29,548 nt of DNA from Chara braunii (GCA_003427395.1 BFEA01000029.1:981870-1011417); one strand, 5' to 3'; positions 10,201 through 20,701 are shown, counted from the first letter of the stretch. Made by a program: numbers and translations. Notes: generated by a model not told the origin, from the letters alone.

Positions 10201-11701
10201 AACCATACGCTTTGAAGAAATCATGAGACAACCTCTATTTGGGAATAGAAGGATAACGGACGCTAATGGTTGTGTGTACAATAGTTCTACTCCTCCCTTG
10301 TCTCAGTGGGTGAAAAAAGGAGTAATACGGGTTAAAGACATTTGGGATCTGAAAAAAAAAGAGTGGAAGTCTTCTGATCAACTTAAGAAAACAATTACAT
10401 ATGCACACAGATTAGATCAAAATCTGGACTACATCATTTGTTCTATCCCACTGGCATGGGTTAGAGAATTAAGAAAAAGAGTAAAATTCCAAGAAGGAAA
10501 CTTTGTAATGATTACACACGAACCATCATGTTGGCAGGTAGGACAAATAATGAGTCTATTAGAAGAAGGAGCCTTAACGACCCTGTTCACAATGATAAAA
10601 AAACACTTACTCTGACCTTCATCAACCAATCAAGTTGAGTTCTTTCCTTACACGGAAATGTTCATAATTAGAGTTATTTTTATATCAGCAACCTCTGGAT
10701 GGAGAGTGTTTCAACCGCAATGCCCAATTCCGGACCTTCTCATAGATCCAGACGAATGGGTATACGGGAAAAAAAGTAAATCACGCACTCTACAATCCCT
10801 AACGATGAAAGCAACATATCTTTTGTTAAGACCACGGGTAGACGTGTTGTCTGTAACAAGAGACCGATAGATCAGACATCTGAATATTGACGCACAAAGC
10901 ATCAAAAACATAAAATTTTTCAATAAACTTAAAAAAATATCAGCCGAATTTTCCTCCTTACAATGACAAATTCTTCATCGTTGTTTACCAACTAATGATT
11001 GGCTTATTGATCACACCAATTTGGAACAACGAGGTCTGGCACATCCATGGTGCAAAGCATGTCTATCTGTTTTCCCCCATAAGAAGATCAGGGAGACAAT
11101 TGAACATGTGTTCATTCAATGCCCAGGTATGGTCCTACTTTGGAGAAGATGGGACTGTATATGGAGGGGATTGACAGGAATTGATTGGCCATGGGATTGG
11201 AAAGCCATTCTCTTGGGTCAATGGGCACCAGTGGAAACACAACTTTTAAAATTCCAGATGATTTTTTTTGAGTTAGGACGGAAAGCCATTTTATGGGTAT
11301 TGTGGTACAAAAGGTGTGTACATGAAAGAGAAGAAGTAAAATTAGAAGGAAAGGAATTTGCTGAGCTGATTATACAATTTGTGCAGACAGAAATACGGGC
11401 ACATTGGCAAAAGGTTCGTTCTAAGATACAATTACTCCACCAAAAAAAAGATATCATTAAGTGTATTCAAAATTTTAATCAGGAATGGCTGGGGGGAACC
11501 GAAGGAGGAAGTTTGGGAGAAGTGAAATGGCCAGGAAAGGAAAAACAGGAGAAACCCCTAAACAGGGACTTCCTTCTTTGCTCTAGTGACTGGTTTTCAC
11601 TTCCACCAGGAGCCTCACTCAAATCACCGGAATGCTTCTCTGATCCCTTCCCTCCCTCAGAATTGGCTTTAGTTGATTTGCAATGGTATGCCATGCAATA
11701 A
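7229..11701 (+). pseudogene. LINE ORF2: APE endonuclease, reverse transcriptase, zf-RVT; broken
   Basis: The endonuclease part (7300-8070) shows LNVNGL, QETHL, INVYGPN, a degenerate DFNA site (the preceding G is R), SRIDLILMSEDL and ADHKL in place of the usual SDH. The RT part (8640-9480) shows TPGVDGLPKEFW, NYRPITLL, FIDFEKAY, RQGDSLTPFLF and an intact FADD at 9375-9386. The zf-RVT domain lies at about 10960-11150 (HRCLPTNDWL, CKAC, ETIEH, QCP). In-frame stops: TGA 7592, 8147, 8156, 8832, 9027, 9629, 10613 and 10964; TAG 9809 and 10868; TAA near 8242 and 8284. Frameshifts lie near 8250-8330 and 9480-9560. The enzyme would nick DNA and copy its RNA at the nick; this copy is dead. Confidence 0.9.
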
Positions 11702-11958
11702 GGTTAAATCCCATAAAAAATATGAGTTCTCTTCAGGTTCGATCTCTAGATATCTATCAGTATGATGATATCTTGGAGAGATTCAAGATCTCATTTCCTG
11801 ATGTTTTTTATAAGTTATACTTTTCACTAGTAAGTAAAGTCAGGAGATAGGTCTGCTAGTTTTAATAGAAGTATCTGGCGGCCTAAGGTTTGGCTGAAGA
11901 GACAGATTTCATTTTCTTGATACTCTATTCAAAGTTATGTAACAGACTTATATGTATT
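11702..11958 (+). other. LINE 3' UTR
   Basis: AT-rich sequence without an ORF follows the ORF2 stop and stops where the conserved short-repeat core begins. No poly-A tail is visible at 11958. The poly-A at 12078-12095 comes only after the short repeat, so the repeat may have served as, or replaced, the LINE tail. Confidence 0.4.
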
Positions 11959-11959
11959 A

Positions 11960-12095
11960 AGGGACGCTGGACCCGGTTTCCAGCAGGTGCAGCTCCCCAC
12001 CGATAGAATGGAGCCAGTAGCTGGGCTGGTAGTGGTGGATGCTCTCACCACCATCCCTAGCAGTTCAGCCGGTTGTTAAAAAAAAAAAAAAAAAA
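11960..12095 (+). mobile_element. Short interspersed repeat, copy c, with poly-A end
   Basis: 11960-12013 is the reverse complement of the conserved core seen at 1998, 3793 and 1311, so in the same sense as the LINE it reads GGGACGCTGGACCCGG onward. It ends in an 18-A run (12078-12095). The sequence after the A run, GGAAAAACCTCTTCACCCTG, matches the AACCTCTTCGCCCTG word in copies a and b. It directly follows the LINE 3' UTR in sense orientation. Confidence 0.6.
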
Positions 12096-12457
12096 GGAAA
12101 AACCTCTTCACCCTGGGGTCTTTCCCCTACCCTCTAGACTACCCTATCATACTTCCTACTATGTATTTGTAAAAAGGGAGCACGTGTAACCAAAAACAAA
12201 TCACTCGACCCTTGCTTCCCAGAGGGGCACCAGAAAGGAGGGCCATCCTTGGACGATAGTGCGTAATCAAGTAAGAAAGATGGTGCGCTGGCTCGAGGAG
12301 GGGGAGGGGCCGGGTCACTCAGGAATCTCAGCAAGGGCGAGTGGGTAGCCAATCATAGGTTGGTAAACACCTAGTATGGTCTATTTGCCACTGCAGGGAG
12401 GCAAATGTTGCTGGGCAATCTGTAAGCCTTTCAGGTCCTTGTACCATTTAACTGGGA
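12096..12457. other. No feature recognised; 5' flank of the LTR element
   Basis: Mixed-composition sequence with no convincing ORF. The five bases before the LTR are TGGGA (12453-12457); no matching copy was found after either downstream LTR end. Confidence 0.3.
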
Positions 12458-14711
12458 TGTGATAAGCCAGGATCCGTACTCAGTGGCTTTCCGTACCCTT
12501 AAGGGAAAACCCCACATAAGCCCGGAAGTTCGGATTCTAGGCGATCGGAAAGAGCGGGGTCTATTTTCTTTTTTTTAGGATCTTTTCGCGTAGCCGGTTA
12601 GCGGCCGCGCCAAGAAATTTAAGAAACAGTTGGGAGTTAGCGTGGGTAGGAATTTTAGAAATTTGAACCTTTTGCGCGCGCGGCCATTTTTCAAAAGCTT
12701 TGTGCGCCACATAAACCCTTTCTCCCGCTCTGCATCCCCGCGCCATCTTCCCTTCTTGCTGCTCATTCCCTTCGTGCACACCTCTTCGCCTTCCCTCTAG
12801 CGGACTCTGATCCCCTCCTTTTTCCCTTCCTACGAGCGATTAGCTGTCTGATTGAGATGGTCGGGTCAATGTGGTGGGAACGGGAGGCGCACCCCACTTG
12901 GACGACCACCCCAATCATGCAGATCACTCAATTCGCCTCCTTCTTCCCTTCTGGAACCGCTGCCCTTCTTCTGTCCTGCTCATCTACACCCCATGCTTCG
13001 CGCTGGTCCCCCCTGCCTTACACACTATAGATCCTCACAACCCCTTCCTCTAGCTCTCTTTCATCTCGGCTGCAATGGTGCGCGAGCTATGCGCGGGGTC
13101 CGCGGCGTCGAACAGGCTTGACGTGCCCAAGTGACGGGCAGAGTAACGACGTGATGGGCATGCTTAAAGATAGAGTTGGGGTTAGACAGTCGGAGGGACG
13201 AAGCAGTGGTGGAGATCGAACGCCGACAGCGGCAGGGCCTTGTGGCTATGGTTGTCAGTGATTCAGACGGATTGGGGGACTGGGCCCAGGGCGGCCAGTC
13301 GTGTGATGAATTTTGTATACTAAGGAGCTTGCTTTTATCTCCATTGCTGCTTTGTCCCAGTGTGATGTGTGCAAGGTCTTGATGTATGACTACTCTGTTA
13401 TATGCATGCTGTGATATGAGAGTTATGGATGTTGGACGTCTCCTTATCTGGGAGGACCTTATCAGTATGTGTGTGACACTATGCGCTCTTCCAAGCGCGG
13501 CGATGGAGATTGCTGGGTGTCGACTGTCTGCATGAGTGCATGCATGTGTTGGTCCCTCCTCCCTTCCCTGAGCCCCTTTTCGCCCTGAACGCCGCGTGTA
13601 GGCGCAGGACTCCGCGCCCGCCTCCTCCCAACCCCTCTCCCATCCAAGCGAAGCCAAACCTAGGCGGGACGGGTGGGCCTAGTCCCGGGACTTTGCTCAA
13701 AGACCGGAGCGATCAGTCAATCGCTTTTCCGCTATGCGACTTGGCAGAACCCCGGATTCCCGGCTCAGCACTTACGTGGATGCAGAAAGAGAGAGAGAGC
13801 GCAGGGCAGGATTTTTGTGATCGTCTCATGGCGCCAACCTTCGTCTCGACGGACGTGAGCGAGGGTCCCTGCCCGTGCTTGACCTTCGCATCCGTCCCTC
13901 CCAACTCGCTGTCGATCTTCCTCATCGCAAACGACAACAACGTGTGTTGCGATGTGGACATGCGGAGCGCTCTACGAAGACCCAAGCAAGTTCATGTGTT
14001 CAACCCTGCCAGAGCCTGCCATATCGGAGGCAGTGGGTTTATATTGATCGATCGGTTCTCTTCCCCTTCCCTAGGGTTGCCCTAAACCGACCTAACGGTG
14101 CTGCCCTGGTCCGCGCCCCACTCCACGTGGCAACCCCGGTTTAACTGTTGTTGGTGTCGACAGGGGTATTCGTGTTCCTGGCGACGGCTAGTCCTGGGGT
14201 ACGAAGGGGCGGCCCGGTTCCCATAACTTTCCCACAGAGCGGGTGTGCTCCCGGCTAACTTTCGAACCAGGGTTCCCTCTGCCTGCCCGACCCCAGTCGA
14301 CCCCGCGCAAGGTCATCCGCGCGGGCTCGACGAATCTGACACTGAGGCCTGAACAGTTACTCCATTTCGGAGCGACCGTCCCCAGGGCCGCGCAAACTAA
14401 GCGCAGCAGGGCGCAAAAGAAAATTGCTCCTCCCACCTCCGTTTTTTTTTTTTTTTTGGCTTTCTCTCCTTTCGATTCCGTTCGCCTTTCCACTTTTGAG
14501 TTTTTCGTTGATGGCCCCCGTGGAACGATCCGTTGCTCCGGCCCTTGCATGAGACAACGGATCGAACCCCTAACAAGACCGCCCTCGAGCCGAAACAAGA
14601 GTCCCCCGTTCCACCCGGGTGACTCAACCCCACGGCCAAAAATCCTCGGCCACGCCCCCAAATACTCTGATCGGCAACTGAAGTACGGGATGCCGCGTGA
14701 GGGCGGGAGGT
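12458..14711 (+). repeat. 5' LTR of the gypsy element (~2.25 kb)
   Basis: It starts TGTGATAAGCCAGGATCC and aligns along its length with 25110-27898 (about 90% identity by eye over the first 118 bp; the downstream LTR carries a 470-bp insertion). It ends at GGCGGGAGGTT directly before the primer-binding site. The downstream LTRs continue with GCGCATCACA, which would pair with TGTGAT as the terminal inverted repeat; these bases are missing here. ORFs inside the LTR are not conserved between copies and are not called. Confidence 0.85.
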
Positions 14712-14723
14712 TGGTATCAGAGC
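14712..14723 (+). promoter_or_regulatory. Primer-binding site for initiator tRNA-Met
   Basis: TGGTATCAGAGC is the exact 12-base complement of the 3' end of plant initiator tRNA-Met, the usual primer of plant Ty3/gypsy and Ty1/copia elements. It lies immediately after the LTR, which fixes the LTR boundary and the element's orientation. Confidence 0.95.
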
Positions 14724-14772
14724 TGGTTTGTTTTGGTTCCGAGGTTTTCTTGAGACAACTGTCACCCTTGCT

Positions 14773-15870
14773 ATGTCTTATAATTCTTATCTATTTCCCG
14801 CTAGGCTGGCGCCCCGACGACGCCGCCCCACAAACGCCAATCCAAACCAGGCAAGGGGGTGGGTTCAAAAGCAACCCCGAGCCATGGTGGAACCAGGACA
14901 GGGAGTGGACAATCACGCGCGACTGGCTAACCACCCCCTGTACTTCGTCTCGCCTCCTTCTGCAGTTCCCATTTTCTCTAAAGATGAAACGGACCCACGC
15001 ACTTGGTTGGCGGCTCTGAAAGCCCAAGGCTGGACGGATCAGTTGCTTTGAAAACGGATTCCGGGAAGGTTGGCCGGAACTGCATTTGAAGGGTATGTAC
15101 AAAACCTCTATACCAATTGACCCACCTTCCAGAGGAAATTCCTCGAACGTTTTGATCACATCGCATCGGGGCAATGTTTGTGTCTAATCAAGCACTACAC
15201 GCAGCAGCCCCAGGAGATTCTTGTTGTGCTTCACCTATTTGGCGAAACGCTTCGGGGTTGATGAAAAGATGGTGCGAACCGATTTCGTTAGGGGATTATC
15301 TGATTCCCACTTGTGGAAAAATATCTGTAAGAAATGCAACCCGATCGAACACACATTGACCGAGCTAATCCAATTTGCCATTAAGTATGGAAAAAGGAGA
15401 ACTACAATGTAGGCTTGGATTCAGAATCCGACGAATACGACCCCTCCGACGTCCGACGCAATAGCTACTCCGCTACGGCTCGGATGTTTGAAGACCGCTT
15501 CGAGTGAGGACTGGCTAAGAGAAATCTAGACCGAAGACCGCCCCCCTCTTCTTCGACCTGTCGGTGCCCTTTCCAGACGATAGGAAGTCGGAAAGAAGAA
15601 GAATTGTCGATGAAAGAGGTCGCCACACAACTCGTTACGGTGGTGGCGCCCTTCACCGAGTTTGTCCAGGGATTACAGAGGCAACAGACGGTGGTGGTTC
15701 AGAGGCAGCAAATGGCCATGGCCACTGGGACCCCTATGCCACGACCCGCCTTGGCCAGGGCCGCTCAGCCCCTGCGAATTACAATTGTAACCAGTCGGGC
15801 CACCACACAAAAGATGGTCCAAAACCCAGGGCAGCAGTGGGGACTGGTTGACCTTCCCAGATCCCCTTAG
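14773..15870 (+). pseudogene. gypsy gag (capsid/nucleocapsid), broken
   Basis: The ATG at 14773 is the first in frame after the PBS. The frame runs to TGA 15049 and resumes as a retrotransposon gag-type helical region (LAGTAFEGYVQNLY, FLERFDHIAS, then in another frame VRGLSDSHLW and LTELIQFAIKY), with frameshifts near 15225 and 15410. A Q-rich stretch (about 15610-15720) precedes a nucleocapsid zinc knuckle near 15780-15825 in which the first cysteine is Y and the last is G (NYNCNQSGHHTKDG), so it can no longer hold zinc. Gag packages the element's RNA; this copy is non-functional. Confidence 0.75.
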
Positions 15871-16299
15871 CAACCCCCATTGCTGCAGGGCAAGGTAGAG
15901 TGACAGTTGTTATGGATACCGGGACCACGGAAATGATGGTCCCCGCGGCCACCGAAATCGGACCTGACAAATGCATGGTGGTGGCCATGCTTGAACCCGG
16001 GACCATTGGAATAATACGACATATCCAACAGATTACCGAGAAGAGTGATCAAGGCTAGTGGAGACCCGGGTTCGAAGACCTCACAACACCCGGCCCTGAG
16101 TACAAAGATGGTCAGATCGATGTATTGGATTCCATAAAAGCCTTGGACCTACGGATCCCTGTGCCCATCCCCTACCTTCTGATTATTTCGGAGACCGCCA
16201 GTGAAAAACTGATTGTTATGAGCGATGCGTAGAGAACCGACGACGGTTTGAGGAAAACCAAAAGGGCAAGAAACCATCGACCTCAAAAGTTCACGAGGC

Positions 16300-17215
16300 A
16301 AATCGGGTTGGAATGATCCAAACCGTCGATCCGCCGCTGGAGAAACCCGCGGTATTCCTTCGGGCGTATCCGATTACCTAGAAGAGTGTCGAATGTGATT
16401 GCGAGGTCTGGGGAAGTCCCTCGGCCACTATCCTTGATTCTGGATCGTTGGCGGTACCCATCTCTTGGGGGCTAACAACCCGCTTAGGTCGGGAGGGACA
16501 GGTCCAGCCCCTCTGACCCGACGAGTTGTATGTGTCTGCTACGGAGGACAATATTCATTGTAAAAGGCGGCTTACGAATGTACCTATACGGGTTGGGCGG
16601 GTGCATTGTCCGTGTGACGTGATAGTATTGGATGTTCAAGCATATGCTATGAATCCCCCTCAGCGGCGGCCATCCACGGTCGTGGCCTAGGCCGCGACCC
16701 CGCGGACGTGTCCGCGGTCCACGGCCATGAAAAAACAAAAACAAAAAAAATAAGTTCAAAAAATTCTGAAAACAAAATATGTTATGCAAAAAAATATACT
16801 GAACAACTTTTGCCTTGTGGTCATATCCAAAAACGTTACTGAATTTAAAATAAAAAATCACATATGTTTCATATTTTTGTTTTGGAAAAAAAAAAAAAAA
16901 ACAGCTTTTGCCTCGGAAAAATTAGTTTTTGAATTTTTAACATTCGAAGACGAAGTCAAAAAATAAAATAACAAATTGCACAATTTAGATCTCGAAAAGA
17001 TCTACAAACCCATTTTTTTATTTTATTTTTTTGATAAATTTTTAAGGTCACAAAACATTCCTGAAAGTCGCGGCCACACCCAACCGTGGCCGGAGCCGCG
17101 GCGGCCGTGATCACGTCCGCCCTCCGAGCTTGACCCCGCGGACGCGTCCGCGGGTGTTTCATAGAGCATATGATGTGCTGCTTGGGATCCCGCGGCAGGT
17201 GGTGGTAGGAGCGTG
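16300..17215 (+). pseudogene. gypsy aspartic protease region, split by an insertion
   Basis: An ATILDSGSLAVP motif near 16427-16462 has the DSG catalytic triad (codons 16436-16444) of a pepsin-like retroviral-type protease. The matching C-terminal motif, AYDVLLGIP, lies at about 17167-17193. Between them lies the 518-bp hAT-like element inserted at 16647. The stretch 15870-16300 continues the gag/protease linker with several stops; an MDTGTTEMM string near 15911 is probably an out-of-frame accident. The protease would cleave the polyprotein; it is inactive here. Confidence 0.65.
16639..17172. mobile_element. hAT-like non-autonomous DNA transposon with 8-bp target duplication
   Basis: AGCATATG at 16639-16646 is repeated exactly at 17165-17172 and flanks a 518-bp element (16647-17164). 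The termini are inverted: CTATGAATCCCC at the left, and GGGTGTTTCATAG at the right (complement CTATGAAACACCC). GC-rich ends carry palindromes of the type CCGCGGACGCGTCCGCGG (16700-16717 with one change, 17136-17153 perfect) around an AT-rich core with long A and T runs. An 8-bp duplication points to the hAT superfamily. There is no transposase ORF. It disrupts the gypsy protease and so is younger than the gypsy copy. Confidence 0.85.
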
Positions 17216-17829
17216 AATGCATTTCGATAGCTCCAAGGTGGTACTCACATCGGCTCAGCCCAAGCCTCAAACGATACCGATGAGGCTGGCCGCGCGTGCA
17301 TGCACGCAACCAACTCCTCGCATTTCCACTGAGTCTCGTAGGGTCAACATGATTCCGATTGATTCGGTGGTCGCCGATGGGCGAGGAGGGATCTATGATA
17401 GAAACTAAGGATTCGGATGCATCCAACCAATGTCCAATTTAGGTTCAAGACCGCTATCGACAACCCTCGCGGCGGGAGCTCGCTGGGCCTATCCAAAGCG
17501 AGTTTAGCTGGTCCCAAATATTCTCCTTTACCCTAAAAGGGAAACCCTTGCTGTGGGTATCGAGAATAGCCGATTTTTCGGAACCCCCTGCGTCCTTGTA
17601 TCCTCGGACGGACCCGCTCTCGAAGAGATTTACTGAACTCAGAGGGCTATGCGATCTGTCCTTTAAGCCTCTGCGACCCCTCCTCACAAATGCCAAGGAC
17701 GCCCTGTTTCTAGAAGAAGGGGTGTTCTCTCAACCTCGGTCCCCTTAGTACAAATGGGGTCCAAAGGAACTCCTGCAGGCCTTTTCAATAGAACCCTCAG
17801 CCAAAGTCGAAACTGATAGTGAAGGCGGT
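17215..17829 (+). other. gypsy linker between protease and RT, degraded
   Basis: Coding-like fragments occur in more than one frame. The frame shared with RT (starting about 17548) contains ADFSEPPA at 17569-17592, which recurs in frame just before the LTR at 25110. Stops interrupt throughout. No named domain was recognised. Confidence 0.45.
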
Positions 17830-18975
17830 GTGGAGGGGGAACTGATAAGCCTGGCGGACAATCAACCGATAGCCACCGTACTCTCGGTAAGGACCAACAA
17901 CTCTTTATTCGGAGCTTCCCCGGAGGAAACCGCTCGGGTTCCACCTGTCACCTCGATGGTTTCCCTTCCTACTGGGAGCATCAACATCCAATTACCCACC
18001 CATGTACCTGACGAATATCGACGCCTCCTTCTTGCGGTGATACGGGCCTAACCCGAGACAGTTAGTATCTAGGATCATGACATAGGGCTGACGAACTTGA
18101 TAGAGCACGTGATTGATACCGGGGACAACGCCCCGATACACTGTCGATCGTACCGCTACTCGTTAAAAGAACGACAACTAGCCTTGGATAGGGTACGAGA
18201 GTTTGAGTGATTAGGATGAGTGGAACCCTCCCTAGGCCCCTGGTCGTTCCCTGTGGTCCTCGTGCCGAAACGAAACGGGATGGTTCATGTTTGTATCGAC
18301 TATCGAAAGCTAAACGCTATCACCACCAAGGACGTCTACCCGCTTCCCCGTATCGACGAGCTCTTAGACGTCATCGGTTCCGCACGAGTCTTCTCAAAGT
18401 TCGATATCTGACACGGTTTCCACCATGTCGCAGTCCGACTATAAGACCGGCCAAAAACATCCTTCGTCTTATTCGAAGGCACGTGGCAGTAGATCAGATG
18501 TCCCATGGGAATCTGCAATGCCCCTGCGACATTCCAACGGGCCATGAATATGATCTTTGAGGAATTCATTAACAAAACCCACTTGACCCAACCCCTGATA
18601 ATTTTTTGTGTGATTGTGTATATGGACGATATGATCCTGTTTTTTTTCAAAACACATGAGTACCATGTGGAACACGTCGAGTGGGTCTTGCATGCGTTGA
18701 AAGACACCGGGTTCAAAGTGGCTTTGGAGAAAAGCTAGTTTTTCTTATCGGAAATTTCCTTCTTGGGGTACATCGTCATTGTGGATGGCCCGAAGCCTGA
18801 TCCAAGGAAAGTAGCAGCCATACAAGAGGCACCAGCGCCGGTCACGCTCACTCAAGTTTGAGCCTTCCTAGGCCAGGCGTCGTATTATCGACGATTCATT
18901 CAAGGATTTGCCTGCATCGCCAAGCCTCTGACAAATTTGTTGAAGAAGGAAAAGCAGTTGATCTGACGCCGGAAT
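17830..18975 (+). pseudogene. gypsy reverse transcriptase, broken
   Basis: One frame holds the Ty3/gypsy RT in order: SLGPWSFPVVLVPKRNG, CIDYRKLN, YPLPRIDELLD, SKFDI, NAPATFQRAMN, YMDD (18619-18630, intact), SFLGYIV and [11 protein letters not shown]. In-frame stops include TAA 18049, TGA near 18208 and 18217, TGA just after SKFDI, TAA near 18440, the TAG where GTWQ is followed by the position usually aromatic in this family, a TAG near 18736 and a TGA near 18859. The frame is lost by a one-base shift near 18965, where RNase H begins. The domain assignment is firm; the enzyme is dead. Confidence 0.9.
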
Positions 18976-19455
18976 GCAAGGCGGCTTTTCGGGCGCTTAA
19001 AAAGGCCCTGACCACCGCGCCAATCCTAGCGCGACCGGATCCAACAAGGTCATTCGCTCTACACACCAATTGGCAGTCGTAGGCGATATCGGCCTTGCTG
19101 ACTCAGCAGGGAGTGGATGGAAAAGAGCACGTCATTGAGTACGCCTCGAAGAAACTGAGCCAGACGCAGTCCAACCACAAAGTCTGCAACGACGAGTGTT
19201 TGGCGGTGGACCGGTGGTGTGGGGAATTCAACATTTTCGATATTTTCTCTACGGTCAGAAGTTCGTGCTGGTGATGGATCATCAACCCTTGTTGTCATTG
19301 TGAAACAACACGGATTATACAGGAACATTGGGAAGGTGGCGGTGAGGCTGCAAGACTACGATTTCGACATTCGCCATCGCGCTACCAAGCAGCACACAAA
19401 AGTGGATGGACTGACCCGCCTCCAGCCACCAAAGAAGTGCTCGACGAATGAATGA
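18960..19455 (+). pseudogene. gypsy RNase H, broken
   Basis: TPECKAAFRALKKALTTAPIL opens the tether/RNase H region, followed by FALHTNW, a TAG at 19080, then VIEYASKKLS and a cluster matching the YGQKFVLV...DHQPLL region of Ty3/gypsy RNase H after a frameshift near 19210. Its end, LQDYDFDIRHRATKQH and VDGLTRLQPP, is in yet another frame (19330-19440). The domain would degrade the RNA of RNA-DNA hybrids; it is not functional. Confidence 0.8.
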
Positions 19456-19616
19456 CTCATTTCGTTGAAGCCTGCCTCACCCTCAGCAGAGCCTCGCTAT
19501 GGGGAAGTGCATGTCCTTTGCAAGGGACTGACACACAATGGCGATCTCCCTGAAGCGGCAACTGCCCCCTCCTCTTCTCCCCGTTCTTCGACCCACGCGG
19601 TGAGTCACGGAACGGG

Positions 19617-19910
19617 CTCACGATTATCGCTGGCTGGAATCTGCCCTACAAAAACGAAAAGACATTGAGGATAGTGGGTTTAGCTGGCTGACGGTTCCAC
19701 ACCCTCTCGCTAGGTTCGATTGGACACGAGCTGCACACGAAGAGGATGCGGTCCACTTCGCAGTCAAATACACGGGAAAAGCCATAGAGAAAAACGGATG
19801 GTATTGGTCAAGAATTCGGGAAGATGTCAGATACATCATCCATAATTGCCCGGCCTGCGCTGCCGATAAGGTGCCGGATGGTATTGTCAGGCACAACACT
19901 CAAGCCAGTC
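19617..19910 (+). pseudogene. gypsy integrase N-terminal zinc-binding (H2C2) fragment
   Basis: One open stretch contains AHEEDAVHF (the two histidines), KNGWYWSRI and NCPACAADK (the two cysteines), the H2C2 zinc-binding motif that opens Ty3/gypsy integrases. The catalytic DDE core that should follow is absent; after about 19910 the sequence turns into unrelated coding-like material. The element is therefore truncated or deleted here and could not integrate. Confidence 0.8.
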
Positions 19911-19954
19911 CGCTGACTCGCCACGCCGCGGCACTTCGTCCCTTCTGACCATCG

Positions 19955-20516
19955 TTGGACCACGAGCGGGCTCCTTTCCCGTCGAGGCCTTCTTCTTCCT
20001 CCTCGTCCTCCCCTGCTTCTTCTTCTTCCCTTCAATCCGCATCGCCCTTTGCTGTTGACGCATCGCCCTTTGCTGTTGAGAGCTTGATCGCACAAGATGA
20101 GCCATCGCCAGCAAGAGCATTAGCCGATCGAACATTTTCAGACACCGATCACGGATCACTTGTTGCGACATCAGTTTAATGATGATCAGCAGCTGCGGTA
20201 CGACATCCAGCAGGTGAATGTGCCAGGGCCTAGCATTGCGGATCTTGCCACATATTCGCTCCTGTGTGAGCGGTTGACCTACGCGGGGGTGTATGTGGAT
20301 GTGACGCAACTGCTGGATTTTCGTGCGCTTAGAGTGGCGACCAATTTCGTGCATAGCTTCGCCACCTTCGTCGGGGACTTAACGATCTTGGCAAAGCGGC
20401 ATCGGGAGACGGTGCAGACTTTTTTGCAGAATTACATTGGGCAAGTGGCGAGATCGGTAGCACGGGTGCAGACGCGGGGCGTCCATCGCTTCACGGCTTA
20501 CGACAGGCTGTTGTGA
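19955..20516 (+). pseudogene. Unrecognised coding remnant, part 1 (two frames)
   Basis: A serine/proline-rich start (19955-20150) contains an exact 7-residue duplication made by a 21-bp tandem repeat (20039-20059 and 20060-20080, one base different), giving ASPFAVD then ASPFAVE. A +1 shift near 20150 leads into a 118-codon frame (20160-20516) with a predicted helical, protein-like composition (LRYDIQQV, YSLLCERLTYAGVYVD). I do not recognise it. It follows directly on the truncated integrase and may be an extra ORF of the retroelement, a captured host gene fragment, or an independent gene remnant. Confidence 0.45.
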
Positions 20517-20701
20517 AGGGCGCCAGACAGCCCGCTAGCACTAGTACCGCAGCTGCCCACACTCTTCCTTCCCGCTGACCCTCTCAACATGCAAGCCATT
20601 CCCCCTCCCTCAATCTAAATGCCTCCCTTCTTCTCTTACACCACCCTTTCCTACCAACTCATAGAGAACCCTATCCCATGCGCCACTTCTCATAATATCT
20701 G

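Larger units (their letters stand above)
4399..11958 (+). mobile_element. Non-LTR retrotransposon (L1-type LINE), decayed
   Basis: Two consecutive ORFs in LINE order (nucleic-acid-binding ORF1, then ORF2 with endonuclease, reverse transcriptase and zf-RVT) span about 7.3 kb, with a ~250-bp 3' UTR after 11701. No LTRs are present. The 3' boundary is set where the short poly-A-ended repeat begins (11960). The element is close to full length but carries many stops and frameshifts. Two further fragments of the same LINE group occur in the window, at 3025-3701 and 22967-23676, the latter duplicated at 27899-28608. Confidence 0.85.
12458..19910 (+). mobile_element. Ty3/gypsy LTR retrotransposon, decayed and truncated
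   Basis: A 5' LTR, a tRNA-Met primer-binding site, then gag, protease, RT, RNase H and the zinc-binding start of integrase lie in the order typical of Ty3/gypsy (protease-RT-RNase H-integrase). The integrase core is absent: recognisable sequence ends near 19910. The element is interrupted by a hAT-like insertion (16647-17164) and carries many stops and frameshifts. Its 3' LTR may be the fragment at 22668-22966 or the LTR at 25110-27898; neither has a matching target duplication. Confidence 0.85.

Noticed and set aside
4399-11701. TGA recoded as tryptophan, since many LINE stops are TGA at tryptophan positions
   Set aside because: TGG is used freely in the same ORFs, TAG also replaces tryptophan (9809), and frameshifts are present. 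Ordinary decay explains all of it.
12852-14144. Open frames of up to ~200 codons inside the 5' LTR, on both strands
   Set aside because: They are not preserved in length or frame in the second LTR and lie in C/G-rich sequence with few stops.
14188-14765. Overlapping plus- and minus-strand frames across the LTR end and PBS, up to 258 codons
   Set aside because: They cross the LTR/PBS boundary, contain homopolymer-encoded K/F runs and resemble no protein; the LTR explains the sequence.
15900-15960. MDTG string as the protease active site
   Set aside because: The flanking residues do not fit a protease, while the DSG site at 16436-16444 with the later LLGIP motif does.
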